A stretch of DNA of 64,000 bases, from contig NZ_JABASV010000002.1 of the NCBI RefSeq assembly GCF_016107625.1, forward strand, positions 124,001-188,000, in the 5' to 3' direction. The translations under genes were made by a program, and so were the position numbers. The notes beneath the pieces are model-generated. The model was not told the origin of the DNA, made no database searches, and saw nothing but the letters and a program-made list of their open reading frames with translations. Below are positions 23,283 to 32,174 of this stretch, in pieces (position 1 is the stretch's first letter; every line of letters starts with the position of its first letter). Origin of the DNA: Vreelandella alkaliphila (GTDB lineage Bacteria > Pseudomonadota > Gammaproteobacteria > Pseudomonadales > Halomonadaceae).

Positions 23283-24299
23283 ATGCATAACACAGCCGCC
23301 ATTGTCTTTCGGGACGGCACCACCCGCTTCGTCAAGGTCGATAAGAATGAGCTGCTGATGGATGCCGCTCAGCGTCACGGAGTCAATCTGCCGGTGGATT
23401 GCCGGGAAGGGGTTTGTGGTACTTGCCGCTGCCTGCGCGAGTCCGGTGATGTCGATGTCGAGTATATCGATGAGGAGGCCTTGACCGAGGAGGAGATCGC
23501 CGAAGGGCATGTATTGGCTTGCCAGACTCGCCTGCGCTCCAGTCAGGCTTCCTTCTATTTCGATATCGATTCCAACGTCTGCAGTGTGGCTACCGAGGTG
23601 CATAACGGCACTGTCAGCGCCGTGGAGCAGGTCTCCGATGGTGCTGCCATCCTCGAGATCACCCTCGACGATCCCACTCAGGCATTGCCGTACCTGCCTG
23701 GTCAGTATGCTCGCATTGAGGTGCCGGGTAGCGATCAGTGGCGGGCTTACTCCTTTGCCACCTCGGCGGTACAGGAGGGAAAGCTGCGCTTTTTGATTCG
23801 CCTGTTGCCGAGCGGTGTGATGAGCGACTACCTGCGCGACTGTGCCCAGGTGGGCGATGCCATCTCCCTGGAGGCGCCCTTGGGAGCCTTCTATCTCCGT
23901 GAGGTACAGCGCCCGTTACTGATGGTGGCCGGTGGAACGGGCCTTTCTGCCTTCCTCGGTATGCTTGAGGAACTGGCCGAAAAGGGCGAGTGCCAGCAGC
24001 CGATCCGTCTCGTCTATGGAGTGACCCAGGAGCAGGATCTCAGTGAGCTCGCGCGTCTAGAAGCTTTCACCGAGACGCTGCCCGACTTCGCCTTTGGCAC
24101 CGTTGTAATGACGCCTTCCGAAGCGTGGCAAGGCAACAAGGGCGTGGTCTGTGACCTTTTCGATCTCGACTTCCTCGCCCAGCCCTTCGATGCCTACCTG
24201 TGTGGGCCGCCGCCGATGATTGAGGCTAGCAAGACTTGGTTTGAGGAAAATCCGGTGGGCGAATGCCGAGTGTTTTTTGAGAAATTTATCTCTAGTTGA
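23283..24299 (+). CDS. antC: Anthranilate 1,2-dioxygenase reductase subunit
   Basis: A 338-residue NADH-dependent reductase that feeds electrons to the oxygenase. The N-terminal plant-type 2Fe-2S domain has C40, C45, C48 and C80 (DCREGVCGTC...LAC). The FAD domain has RAYSFAT (154-160), and the NAD domain has GGTGLSAFLGML and the C-terminal CGPPPMIEA and FEKF. The frame is open further upstream, but ATG 23283, preceded by GGAGG, is the true start. It is 19 bases from antB and eight from catB, so antABC-catBCA read as one operon. Confidence 0.88.
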   Translation: MHNTAAIVFRDGTTRFVKVDKNELLMDAAQRHGVNLPVDCREGVCGTCRCLRESGDVDVEYIDEEALTEEEIAEGHVLACQTRLRSSQASFYFDIDSNVCSVATEVHNGTVSAVEQVSDGAAILEITLDDPTQALPYLPGQYARIEVPGSDQWRAYSFATSAVQEGKLRFLIRLLPSGVMSDYLRDCAQVGDAISLEAPLGAFYLREVQRPLLMVAGGTGLSAFLGMLEELAEKGECQQPIRLVYGVTQEQDLSELARLEAFTETLPDFAFGTVVMTPSEAWQGNKGVVCDLFDLDFLAQPFDAYLCGPPPMIEASKTWFEENPVGECRVFFEKFISS

Positions 24300-24306
24300 G
24301 GTTTCT

Positions 24307-25446
24307 ATGCGCGGCGTCTCTATTGAAGATATTCAAACAGTGCTGGTCGATTTACCGACCATCCGTCCACACAAGCTTTCCATGACCACTATGGCCTGCC
24401 AAACCATGGTCATTGTGCGCATGCGCCACTCGGATGGGGTTGAAGGGCTAGGCGAAGGCACCACCATTGGTGGCCTTGCCTACGGCCCAGAAAGCCCAGA
24501 GAGCATCAAGCGCAATATTGATACCTACCTAGCGCCGCTGCTGATTGGTCAACCATCAGGCAATATTCATCAGCTACGCGCCCGTCTTAACCGCCACATC
24601 CGCGGCAATATGATCGCCAAATCGGCGCTGGAAACCGCGCTGCTGGATGCTCAGGGAAAACGTTTGGGGCTAAGCGTGGCCGAGCTGCTCGGCGGCGCCC
24701 GCCAAGCACATTTGCCGGTGCTCTGGACGCTGGCCAGTGGCGATACCGCCAAGGATATCGACGAAGCGCAGTTGCGCTTAGAGCAGCGCCGGCATTGTGA
24801 CTTTAAGTTGAAGATCGGCGCACATCCGGTGGATCACGATGTACGTCACGTGGCGGCCATCAAAGAGGCCTTGGGGGATCGCGCCAGCGTGCGTGTTGAC
24901 GTTAACCAGGCATGGGATGAATCCACCGCAGTTCGCGGTATTCAGGCGCTGCAGGAGGCCGGTATTGAGCTGATTGAGCAGCCCATTCCTGCCCGTGAGC
25001 ACGCCGGACTGATCCGACTGGCTAACCGCTTCAATGTGCCAATGCTCGCTGACGAGGCAGTACAAGACGCTCGCGACGGACTTGACCTTGTCTGCGGCGG
25101 TTTCAGTGGTGCCTTTGCGCTGAAGATTGCCAAAGCCGGTGGCACGTACGGCGTGCTGGAACTGGCCCATGTTGCCCAAGCTGCGGGGGTTGGCTTGTAC
25201 GGTGGCACCTTGCTGGAGGGCACCATCGGCACTGCCGCGTCACTTCACGCCTGGGCAACGCTACCAGAAATGGCCTGGAGTACGGAGATGTTCGGCCCGC
25301 TGCTGCTCAAAGACGATATCGTCGTTAAACCGCTTAATTACCATGACTTTGGCGTCGACTTACCGACAGAGCCAGGGCTGGGTATCACGCTAGATGAAGA
25401 CAAGGTTACGCACTACTCACGTAAAGACTGCTCACGTAAAGACTAG
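24307..25446 (+). CDS. catB: Muconate cycloisomerase
   Basis: Enolase-superfamily enzyme converting cis,cis-muconate to muconolactone. In the 379-residue product the catalytic lysines are in FKLKIG (K167, K169) and ALKIAK (K273), with metal ligands D198 (VRVDVNQAW), E224 (LIEQPI) and D249 (LADE). The N-terminal lid has TIRPHKLSMTTM, typical of CatB. Start ATG 24307 is eight bases after antC. The C-terminus ends in a duplicated SRKDC/SRKD tail made by a 15-bp direct repeat, which is probably recent and outside the fold. Confidence 0.93.
   Translation: MRGVSIEDIQTVLVDLPTIRPHKLSMTTMACQTMVIVRMRHSDGVEGLGEGTTIGGLAYGPESPESIKRNIDTYLAPLLIGQPSGNIHQLRARLNRHIRGNMIAKSALETALLDAQGKRLGLSVAELLGGARQAHLPVLWTLASGDTAKDIDEAQLRLEQRRHCDFKLKIGAHPVDHDVRHVAAIKEALGDRASVRVDVNQAWDESTAVRGIQALQEAGIELIEQPIPAREHAGLIRLANRFNVPMLADEAVQDARDGLDLVCGGFSGAFALKIAKAGGTYGVLELAHVAQAAGVGLYGGTLLEGTIGTAASLHAWATLPEMAWSTEMFGPLLLKDDIVVKPLNYHDFGVDLPTEPGLGITLDEDKVTHYSRKDCSRKD
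25416..25444. repeat. In-frame 14-bp direct repeat at the end of catB
   Basis: CTCACGTAAAGACT occurs at 25416-25429 and again at 25431-25444, a period of 15 bases. The duplication adds five residues to the CatB tail and keeps the frame. Confidence 0.9.
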
Positions 25447-25474
25447 TCGCGTACGAGCCGAGGAGGAGAGCGCC

Positions 25475-25765
25475 ATGCTGTATCAGGTAGAAATGACCGT
25501 TAAATTGCCGACGGATATGCCCGCCGAGCAAGCGGCAGACATCAAGGCTGCTGAAAAGAGCTATTCCCAAGACCTGCAGCGCCAGGGCAAATGGCGCCAC
25601 TTATGGCGGGTGGCAGGCAGCTACTCGAACGTCAGCATCTTTGACGTTGAAGATAACGCTGAGCTGCAGGCATTGGTTAGCAACTTGCCACTGTTTCCCT
25701 ATATGGAAATCAGCGTCAAACCGCTGTGTCGTCACCCCTCTTCAGTGCGTGACGACGATAGCTAA
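25475..25765 (+). CDS. catC: Muconolactone delta-isomerase
   Basis: A 96-residue enzyme that isomerises muconolactone to beta-ketoadipate enol-lactone; the family forms decamers. It starts MLYQVEMTVKLP and contains the conserved segments RQGKWRHLWRVAG and LPLFPYMEISVKPLCRHPSS. ATG 25475 follows an AGGAGGAGAG ribosome site; the open frame upstream overlaps catB and is not used. It lies between catB and catA as in many cat operons. The next enzyme (enol-lactone hydrolase) is not encoded in the window. Confidence 0.94.
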   Translation: MLYQVEMTVKLPTDMPAEQAADIKAAEKSYSQDLQRQGKWRHLWRVAGSYSNVSIFDVEDNAELQALVSNLPLFPYMEISVKPLCRHPSSVRDDDS

Positions 25766-25830
25766 TATACCCAGGTGCAACGTTAGTTCTTATTAATAAC
25801 AACAGCTTATAACAAACAGAGGGTTTCACC

Positions 25831-26805
25831 ATGACCGTGAAGATTTTTGACACTCCCGACGTGCAAGACTTCATCAAAACCGTTGCTGGCTTTGGCCAAA
25901 CCGGTGGCAATGATCGCGCCAAACAAATTGTGCATCGCTTGGTATCTGATCTGTTCAAGCTAATCGATGACTTCGATGTGACCGAGGAAGAGTACTGGGC
26001 GGCTGTCAATCTGCTCAATTCGCTGGGTAGCCAAACTCAGTTTGGTTTGCTGTCTCCTGGACTTGGTTTTGATCACTACCTTGATATGCGCCAAGACGCT
26101 ATCGACGCCGAAGCCAAACGCACCGGCGGCACACCGCGTACTATTGAAGGCCCGCTGTATGTCGCTGGTGCCCCGGAAGCCGAAGGTTTTGCCCGCATGG
26201 ACGATAGTCAGGATAACGACGGTGAGACCATGTGGCTGACCGGTCAGGTGCGTGACGTGAACGGCACGCCGATTGCTGGCGCGAAGGTCGAGATTTGGCA
26301 CGCCAACTCCCATGGAGGTTACTCCTTCTTTGATCCTTCGCAATCTGAGTACAACCTGCGTCGTACGATTTATACCGACAGCGAAGGTCACTACACCGCG
26401 CGTAGCATTATCCCCTCTGGTTACGGCGTACCCGAAGGTGCGCCCACGGATGTAGTGCTGAAATCCCTGGGACGTCACGGGCAGCGTCCAGCGCATATTC
26501 ATTACTTCGTCTCCGCTCCGGGCCACCAGCACTTGACCACTCAGATTAATCTGGCGGGTGATCCCTACACCTATGACGACTTTGCCTTTGCCACCCGTGA
26601 AGAGCTGGTCGTCACTGCCGAACGTATTGAAGACCCCGCCGAGATTGCCAAGCGTGAACTAGACGGCCCGTTTTCTCATGTGGTGTTCAATGTGGCACTG
26701 GCCAACGTTGAGGCGCCCGAGCTACAGGTGCGCCATGCCCGGCCGCGGGCTAAAGAAGATGAGCAGGATCTCGCCAGTCAACTGGCCGGTACAGCGAAGG
26801 TTTGA
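25831..26805 (+). CDS. catA: Catechol 1,2-dioxygenase
   Basis: Intradiol dioxygenase that cleaves catechol to cis,cis-muconate with non-haem Fe(III). The iron ligands are present: Y164 (HGGYSFFD), Y198 (SGYGVP), H222 and H224 (RPAHIHYF). The N-terminal helical linker (about 1-100), which forms the dimer interface and binds phospholipid in the family, is present. At 324 residues it is slightly long because of an acidic C-terminal tail. It is preceded by GAGGG and lies 65 bases after catC. Confidence 0.95.
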   Translation: MTVKIFDTPDVQDFIKTVAGFGQTGGNDRAKQIVHRLVSDLFKLIDDFDVTEEEYWAAVNLLNSLGSQTQFGLLSPGLGFDHYLDMRQDAIDAEAKRTGGTPRTIEGPLYVAGAPEAEGFARMDDSQDNDGETMWLTGQVRDVNGTPIAGAKVEIWHANSHGGYSFFDPSQSEYNLRRTIYTDSEGHYTARSIIPSGYGVPEGAPTDVVLKSLGRHGQRPAHIHYFVSAPGHQHLTTQINLAGDPYTYDDFAFATREELVVTAERIEDPAEIAKRELDGPFSHVVFNVALANVEAPELQVRHARPRAKEDEQDLASQLAGTAKV

Positions 26806-26847
26806 GTCTGTTTTAAAACCACATAAAAACTATATAAGAGACCCATT

Positions 26848-27831
26848 ATGACTCCTACAAAAGCCTTTCTGAGCACTGCCGTGGCGGCCTCTCTACTCTT
26901 TGGTGCCGTTTCTGCCCAGGCTCGCGATTTCCGCCTGGGGGTAATTACACCTCCCCAGCACCTCTGGTCCACCGAAGCTGTGGCCTTTGCCGATACCCTT
27001 CATGAGCGTTCTGATGGCGAGCATAGCGTCAGCGTTTTCCCGGCCCAGCAGCTTGGTAACGAAGCACAGATGGTTCAGCAATTGCAGACTGGCGCGCTGG
27101 ACATGGCCTTTCTGACCATCGCTGAAATTTCCAACCGGATTCCTGACTTCGGTGCCCTTTATGCACCCTATCTGGTTGATGATGTAGATCATGCTGCGCG
27201 CTTACTGCGTTCCGACACTGCCGGTGAACTGCTCGACCTGATGCCCCAGGGCGTGGGTATGGTCGGCGTTGGCTATGGCATGGTAGGCATGCGGCAGGTG
27301 CTCTCTCGGGCACCTATCGAGAACCAGGCCGATATGAGCGGGAAGCGCTTGCGTATCACCCCCTTTGAGCCAATCCGTGACTTCTATACTGCCACTGGCG
27401 CGGCTCCAGCCCCGCTGCCACTGCTCGAAGTCTATGACGCTCTGGCTAATGGCCAGGTAGATGCCATCGACATGGACTTTGATTCTATCTTGATCCTCAA
27501 GTTTTACGAGCAGGCGCCTAACTTACTGATCTCCAACCATATGATGTTCCCTATGGTGGGTGTGGTCTCTGGTCGGGTTTGGCGCGAACTCTCAGTGGAG
27601 GATCGTGAGTTGATCGAGACCGCCATGGCTGAGCACCTGGAGAATGTCCTGTCCGGCTTTCAGGCTAAGGATGCGGCCCAAGAAGCTGAGATCCGTGAGC
27701 TTGGTCTGAATATTGTCGAGGCCGATGCTGAGTTCTTCGGCGACGCCATTGCCGAGTGGGAAGCAATCTGGGGTGAGAAGGCTCCGAGACTGGAGATGCT
27801 TCGCCAGGAAGCCGACCGTCTACGTGAATGA
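26848..27831 (+). CDS. TRAP transporter substrate-binding protein in the aromatic cluster
   Basis: A 327-residue DctP-family periplasmic binding protein. A Sec signal peptide ends SAQARD near residue 26. The family core is recognisable: FPAQQLGNEAQMVQQLQTGALDMAF (about 64-88), the ligand-arginine block MSGKRLRI, and LPLLEVYDALANGQVDAIDM (about 190-210). It is 42 bases after catA and followed by Q and M subunits, so it probably imports a substrate of this pathway (anthranilate, another aromatic acid or kynurenine). It is only distantly like the other TRAP binding proteins here. The ligand is inference. Confidence 0.9.
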   Translation: MTPTKAFLSTAVAASLLFGAVSAQARDFRLGVITPPQHLWSTEAVAFADTLHERSDGEHSVSVFPAQQLGNEAQMVQQLQTGALDMAFLTIAEISNRIPDFGALYAPYLVDDVDHAARLLRSDTAGELLDLMPQGVGMVGVGYGMVGMRQVLSRAPIENQADMSGKRLRITPFEPIRDFYTATGAAPAPLPLLEVYDALANGQVDAIDMDFDSILILKFYEQAPNLLISNHMMFPMVGVVSGRVWRELSVEDRELIETAMAEHLENVLSGFQAKDAAQEAEIRELGLNIVEADAEFFGDAIAEWEAIWGEKAPRLEMLRQEADRLRE

Positions 27832-27841
27832 GGGTGACGTG

Positions 27842-28408
27842 ATGTTGTCACGACTTTCTGACCGACTTGCCAAAGGAGAGGAGATCACTGCCGCTGTCCT
27901 AGCGGCGGCAGTGACCCTGCTGATCCTTATCAATGTGGCCTTTCGTGCCGCCGGCAATCCGATCTACTGGATCAGCGAGCTGGCTATCTACGCCATGATC
28001 TGGATGACTCTGCTGATCTCCAGTGCGGTTTTCAAACGGCGCCAAGGGATTGCTGTGACGCTGTTCACTGATCTCTTGCCGCCCTCTTGTCAGCGCCTGG
28101 TAGGTTTGTTCGTGGACCTAATGGTGGCGCTCTTCGCGCTGATTCTGCTGTGGCTTTGTTGGCGCTGGTATCAGCCACTACTGCTGTGGCAGACCGGCTT
28201 CGATATTCAGGCTTTTCAAGGCGAGACCTTCAATTTCATCTATGCCGAGAATACCTCAACGCTGGGTATCAAGAAGTTCTGGGTATGGCTGATTCTTCCT
28301 TGGTTCGCCGCTTCCTTGTTGTTCCACAGTCTGATCAATTTATGCCAATCGCTGTGCAATCTTGGTCGTCCGGCATCCCACACCACTCAAGAGGAGGTGG
28401 CCCGATGA
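27842..28408 (+). CDS. TRAP transporter small permease (DctQ-like)
   Basis: A 188-residue membrane protein with four hydrophobic segments (about 18-37, 48-65, 85-108, 145-165), the small subunit of a TRAP transporter. The conserved block YWISELAIYAMIWMTLLISSAVF is typical of DctQ. ATG 27842 is 11 bases after the binding protein stop; an in-frame GTG 15 bases earlier is possible but less well placed. Its last codons overlap the DctM start (ATGA). Confidence 0.88.
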   Translation: MLSRLSDRLAKGEEITAAVLAAAVTLLILINVAFRAAGNPIYWISELAIYAMIWMTLLISSAVFKRRQGIAVTLFTDLLPPSCQRLVGLFVDLMVALFALILLWLCWRWYQPLLLWQTGFDIQAFQGETFNFIYAENTSTLGIKKFWVWLILPWFAASLLFHSLINLCQSLCNLGRPASHTTQEEVAR

Positions 28409-29664
28409 CTGTCGCTGTCTTTGCTTTGCTACTGCTGGGGGCGGTGCCCATTGCCCTGGTGCTGGCACTTACTGCCCTGTTCTATATCTTGGTATCGGGT
28501 AATACCGTGCTCTTTGAGTCCTATCCTCAGCAGTTGTTCGGGGCTATCGAGAGCTATGGGCTGCTAGCCATTCCACTCTTTATGCTAGCCGGAGAGCTGA
28601 TGAACGAAGGTGGGGTAACTCGCCGGTTGATCGACCTGGCACGACTGCTGGTGGGTGGTTTTCGCGGTGGCTTGGCCTACATCAATCTGGTTGCCAACAT
28701 GATGATGGCGGCGATTATCGGTTCTGCCGCCTCGCAGATCGCTATCATGTCCCGGGCGATGGTGCCAGCCATGGAGCGGGAGGGCTATGACAAACCCTAT
28801 AGTGCGGCCATTACTGCTGCTGGCGGCTTGCTGTCACCCATTATCCCGCCCTCAATGCTGTTCGTGCTGTTCGGCGTGATGGCCCAGGTGCCCATCGCGG
28901 ATATGTTTATCGCCGGTATCTTGCCGGGCCTACTACTAGGGGGAACCTTCTTTCTGACTATCGCCATCATGGGGTTGGTACAGCAATACCCCAAGGGAGA
29001 GTGGCTGAGTCGACAAGAAGCAGTGCAAGCGCTGAAGATGGGCCTGCCGGCCATGTCGATACCGCTGATTATCATCGGCGGTATTCTGCTGGGCTTGGCG
29101 ACTCCCACCGAATCGGCGGCGCTCGCCTCGCTGGCGGCGTTGCTATTAGGGCGTTATCTCTATCGTGATTTGAAAGTCGCCATGCTGCCCGAGATACTCA
29201 AACGCACCGCTATCAATGCCGGCCTGGTGATCATGTTGATTGCTGCTGCTGGAGTCTTCGGCTGGGTGGTCGTCTACGAGCAACTGCCGCAAATGGCTGC
29301 CGCCTGGATCGCTGCTTTGACCACCGACCCCTTTATTTTTCTGCTGCTGCTGGTGGGGGTGTTGCTACTGGTGGGGATGATCATTGATGGTATCGCTGCG
29401 CTCATCCTGGTAGTTCCCATCCTGCTGCCGATTGCCACCCAGCAGTTTGATATTACTCCCTACCAGTTTGGTGTGGTGGTCTGTCTGACGTTGGTACTGG
29501 GGCTTCTGACGCCGCCAGTGGGTGCAGGACTGTTTATTGCCTCTTCCATGACCGGGGTGCCGCCTATGCGTATCTTCCTGGCATTGTTGCCATTCCTGCT
29601 AGCTAGCCTTATTACGTTGGTGTTGTTAGCTTGGCAACCCTGGCTGACGTTGGCACTCCTCTAG
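28405..29664 (+). CDS. TRAP transporter large permease (DctM-like)
   Basis: The 419-residue large membrane subunit, which carries the Na+-coupled transport path, with about 12 hydrophobic segments. Family blocks include ESYGLLAIPLFMLAGELMNEGG (about 50-71), GSAASQIAIMSRAMVPAMEREGY, GGLLSPIIPPSMLFVLFG and LGLLTPPVGAGLFIASSMTGVP near the C-terminus. Start ATG 28405 follows GAGGAGG within the end of dctQ. It completes a P-Q-M operon in line with catA. The true start is well inside a longer open frame. Confidence 0.94.
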   Translation: MTVAVFALLLLGAVPIALVLALTALFYILVSGNTVLFESYPQQLFGAIESYGLLAIPLFMLAGELMNEGGVTRRLIDLARLLVGGFRGGLAYINLVANMMMAAIIGSAASQIAIMSRAMVPAMEREGYDKPYSAAITAAGGLLSPIIPPSMLFVLFGVMAQVPIADMFIAGILPGLLLGGTFFLTIAIMGLVQQYPKGEWLSRQEAVQALKMGLPAMSIPLIIIGGILLGLATPTESAALASLAALLLGRYLYRDLKVAMLPEILKRTAINAGLVIMLIAAAGVFGWVVVYEQLPQMAAAWIAALTTDPFIFLLLLVGVLLLVGMIIDGIAALILVVPILLPIATQQFDITPYQFGVVVCLTLVLGLLTPPVGAGLFIASSMTGVPPMRIFLALLPFLLASLITLVLLAWQPWLTLALL

Positions 29665-29944
29665 AAAACGGATGTGCAGCATGTAATTAGCAGAGCTCCC
29701 TCAAGGTGTGACCTTAAGGGGGCCGCCCATCTTCAAACTATTCATGGCTACTTGGCTGGCAATATCACGGATGCCTTCCATTGGGCTGACCGTGGTCGAG
29801 AGGGAGAGGGAGAGGGGGCGATTACTTCGAAATTATCGAGTATTTAAATGCCAGTTTCTTCTTAAACAATTAATAGTATGAGATTGTTTAAAACAACCCT
29901 GTGGAGGGTAAATAAAAGCTATAAATATCTTAAATGGAGTGACT
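29665..29944. other. Intergenic region with a possible gene remnant
   Basis: A 280-base stretch without an intact gene. On the minus strand, roughly 29825-29700, there is a short open segment of about 40 codons reading VSPMEGIRDIASQVA then MNSLKMGGPLKVTP and a stop. It has coding-like composition but no start, so it may be the tail of a decayed gene. A polypurine run (GAGAGGGAGAGGGAGAGGGGG) lies beside it. From about 29840 the sequence becomes AT-rich and probably holds the promoter of the tryptophan dioxygenase gene. Confidence 0.3.
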
Positions 29945-30805
29945 ATGAGCGATCATGATAAAAAAAACGCTAGCCAAAGCGCATTAAGCTTGAAAGGCGA
30001 AAGAAATGTTCACTGGAATCAGGATATCAGTTATGGGCAATATCTGGACTTAGAGCCCCTGCTGTCTTGCCAGCGCCCACGCTCTGACGTACACGATGAG
30101 ATGCTGTTTGTTATTATTCACCAAGTCTCTGAATTATGGCTCAAACAGTGTCTTCATGAAGCCCATGCGGCCGCTAATAATATTATGGTCGACGAGCTGC
30201 GGCCAGCTCTAAAGATGTTGACTCGGGTAGCACGCATCCAAGAGCAAATGATTCAGGCTTGGGAGGTATTAGTTACCATGACGCCAGCAGATTATATCTC
30301 CTTCCGTGATAGTCTTGGACAGAGTTCAGGCTTCCAATCCTATCAATACCGTGAGCTGGAATTTCTTTTGGGTAATAAGCATCCAGGGTTAGTTGAAGTG
30401 CATCGCTCGCACCCTAAAAACTATCAGCATCTGACAAATGTTTTAAACGCCCCCAGCCTTTATGATTGTTGTCTTAAGTTATTGAGTCGACGCGGCTTCT
30501 CTCTTCCCGAAAAAGTGATTAACCGAGATTGGTCTGAGCCGTATGTGGCTTCACCCGAAGTAGAGGCCGTTTGGGCCGATATTTATCGCGATACTAACCA
30601 GTATTGGGATCTTTATGAGCTAGCCGAGAAGTTGATTGATACTGAATACAATTTCCACAAGTGGCGCTTTAGTCATATGAAAACGGTAGAAAGAATTATT
30701 GGCTATAAAGCGGGGACGGGCGGAACAACAGGTGTGTCTTATCTTAAAAAGGCATTGGATTTGAAATTTTTTCCTGAGCTTTGGTCAGTTAGAACCACTA
30801 TGTAG
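29945..30805 (+). CDS. kynA: Tryptophan 2,3-dioxygenase
   Basis: Haem enzyme that opens the indole ring of tryptophan to N-formylkynurenine, first step of the kynurenine route to anthranilate. The 286-residue product carries family blocks: the haem-ligand region FVIIHQVSELWLKQCLHE, SGFQSYQYRELEFLLGNK, and the C-terminal FHKWRFSHMKTVERIIGYKAGTGGTTGVSYLKK. ATG 29945 lies five bases after GGAG; GTG 29939 is an alternative. Neither kynurenine formamidase nor kynureninase is next to it. Its codon use is noticeably AT-richer than that of antABC, suggesting another origin. Confidence 0.95.
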   Translation: MSDHDKKNASQSALSLKGERNVHWNQDISYGQYLDLEPLLSCQRPRSDVHDEMLFVIIHQVSELWLKQCLHEAHAAANNIMVDELRPALKMLTRVARIQEQMIQAWEVLVTMTPADYISFRDSLGQSSGFQSYQYRELEFLLGNKHPGLVEVHRSHPKNYQHLTNVLNAPSLYDCCLKLLSRRGFSLPEKVINRDWSEPYVASPEVEAVWADIYRDTNQYWDLYELAEKLIDTEYNFHKWRFSHMKTVERIIGYKAGTGGTTGVSYLKKALDLKFFPELWSVRTTM

Positions 30806-30892
30806 CCAACGATTGGTGGGTTCTGTTTTGATAATAAAAATGATGTCTCATGGTTATTGAAACCGCTGTGACTCTTTACCATGCTATGTGCT

Positions 30893-30929
30893 AAAAGATG
30901 ATTTATATGCAAAATAAACCATCTTTTTT
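30893..30929 (+). terminator. Terminator downstream of kynA
   Basis: AAAAGATG (30893-30900) pairs with CATCTTTT (30920-30927), with inner TTTAT/ATAAA pairs and a T run to 30929. It lies between kynA and the convergent AraC gene. Confidence 0.6.
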
Positions 30930-30986
30930 GGCGGTTTCATTATCGTAGATAAGTATCTGTGCTTGGCAATGGTAAGGCAGGAGCTT

Positions 30987-31970
30987 TTATTGCAACAGTA
31001 CAGTGGCCGAGCGCTTTAGGGTTTCCGAGGGCAATTCGCTGAAACGCACCTTGTACTCCTGTGAGAAGCGCCCCAACTGCTGGAAGCCGCAATCCATGGC
31101 GATGCTTGAGACACTTTCGTTGGGGGTGGCTCGTTCCAGGCGCTGGCGCACATAGTCGAAACGCAGCTGGCGGAAGTAGGCTATGGGAGAGACCCCGTAG
31201 TGGGTATGGAAGTCTCGATAGAGCCGTTCTCGGGAGACGCCAGCCGCTTGTTCCAGTTCGGCTAGGCCGAGGGAGCGATCCAAGGACTCATGGAGTAGCG
31301 CTTCTAAGTCACTCAGGTAGGCAGGGCGCCCCTGTTGGCGACCGAGTAGCTCGCTTGTGTAGTTGTGAGGTTGGGTATAAAGCAGGCTGGTAATTAGCGA
31401 GTTCTCGAAGTTGCCCCACACCTCGGGAATATCGCAGAGCGAGCCTTCGGCATGCAGCATTTCCTGCAGGTTAGCTACCATCTGCCACCACTCCTTCACC
31501 GTTCCGCTCAGAAGCATGCGTGGTTCAAAGATGACTGGCTGTGATAAATGGCGGTGCAACAGCTGCGATAGTTTGTGTTCAAGGGCTTGGCGGGAGAGGC
31601 GCACAAGGCGCTTTTGGCATTGCGCGTCCATGCTCAGGCGCAACGTTTGGCTAGGCGAGATGATCGCTCCCACGGCGGCATCAGAGTCGAAGACTTTATC
31701 TTGATACTCCATGCTCTGGGTGCCCTGAAGGGGCAAACTAATACTGTAGCTGTGGGTCAGATCGGCAATGTCGACAGTTACCCGAGTGGCGTATTCGATG
31801 GTACCAATCGAAACACTGCCTAGGCAGGTGCCTTGATGACGAAAGCTGAGCTGACGCGGTTGAGGTACTTCCAGGCGATGGGGGCCGTTGACTTGGCTCA
31901 TCCAGCGGCAGGCCGAGTCAGGATGACGAAACTCGGCGGTGATCTGTTGTCGGGTCATAGGTACGGTCAT
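30987..31970 (-). CDS. AraC/XylS family regulator 1
   Basis: A 327-residue activator with an N-terminal AraC-binding-like sensor domain (about 20-210; block TRVTVDIADLTHSYSISLPLQG) and a C-terminal double helix-turn-helix (about 225-320; LAELEQAAGVSRERLYRDFHTHYGVSPIAYFRQLRFDYVRQRL). The domain order matches BenR, XylS and AntR. I use ATG 31970 because AGGAGG (31975-31980) lies just before it; the open frame starts 30 bases earlier. It probably controls antABC-catBCA or kynA, but which target and which inducer cannot be read from sequence. Confidence 0.88.
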   Translation of the reverse strand: MTVPMTRQQITAEFRHPDSACRWMSQVNGPHRLEVPQPRQLSFRHQGTCLGSVSIGTIEYATRVTVDIADLTHSYSISLPLQGTQSMEYQDKVFDSDAAVGAIISPSQTLRLSMDAQCQKRLVRLSRQALEHKLSQLLHRHLSQPVIFEPRMLLSGTVKEWWQMVANLQEMLHAEGSLCDIPEVWGNFENSLITSLLYTQPHNYTSELLGRQQGRPAYLSDLEALLHESLDRSLGLAELEQAAGVSRERLYRDFHTHYGVSPIAYFRQLRFDYVRQRLERATPNESVSSIAMDCGFQQLGRFSQEYKVRFSELPSETLKRSATVLLQ

Positions 31971-32174
31971 GTTTCCTCCTAGCCTCGCCGCAGTAATCAT
32001 TATTATGTGGCCTTGAAGCCATAGAGCGGTCGAGGGTTTGTTCGCATGTCGTCTTTAAGTGCGCATTGCGAACTTGTATTGTTATTTTGCCACTTTGGTG
32101 AAGCAATGGCCATTCGTCTAAAAGTATTGCTTTTAGCCGCCTGAATAAAGACAAAACCGCAGACTTTCTGCTCG

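Noticed and set aside
21386..24299. antABC considered as benABC
   Set aside because: Not excluded, but the N-terminal and active-site wording of the large subunit looks AntA-like and a tryptophan dioxygenase is in the cluster; no benD dehydrogenase, which BenABC needs, is adjacent.
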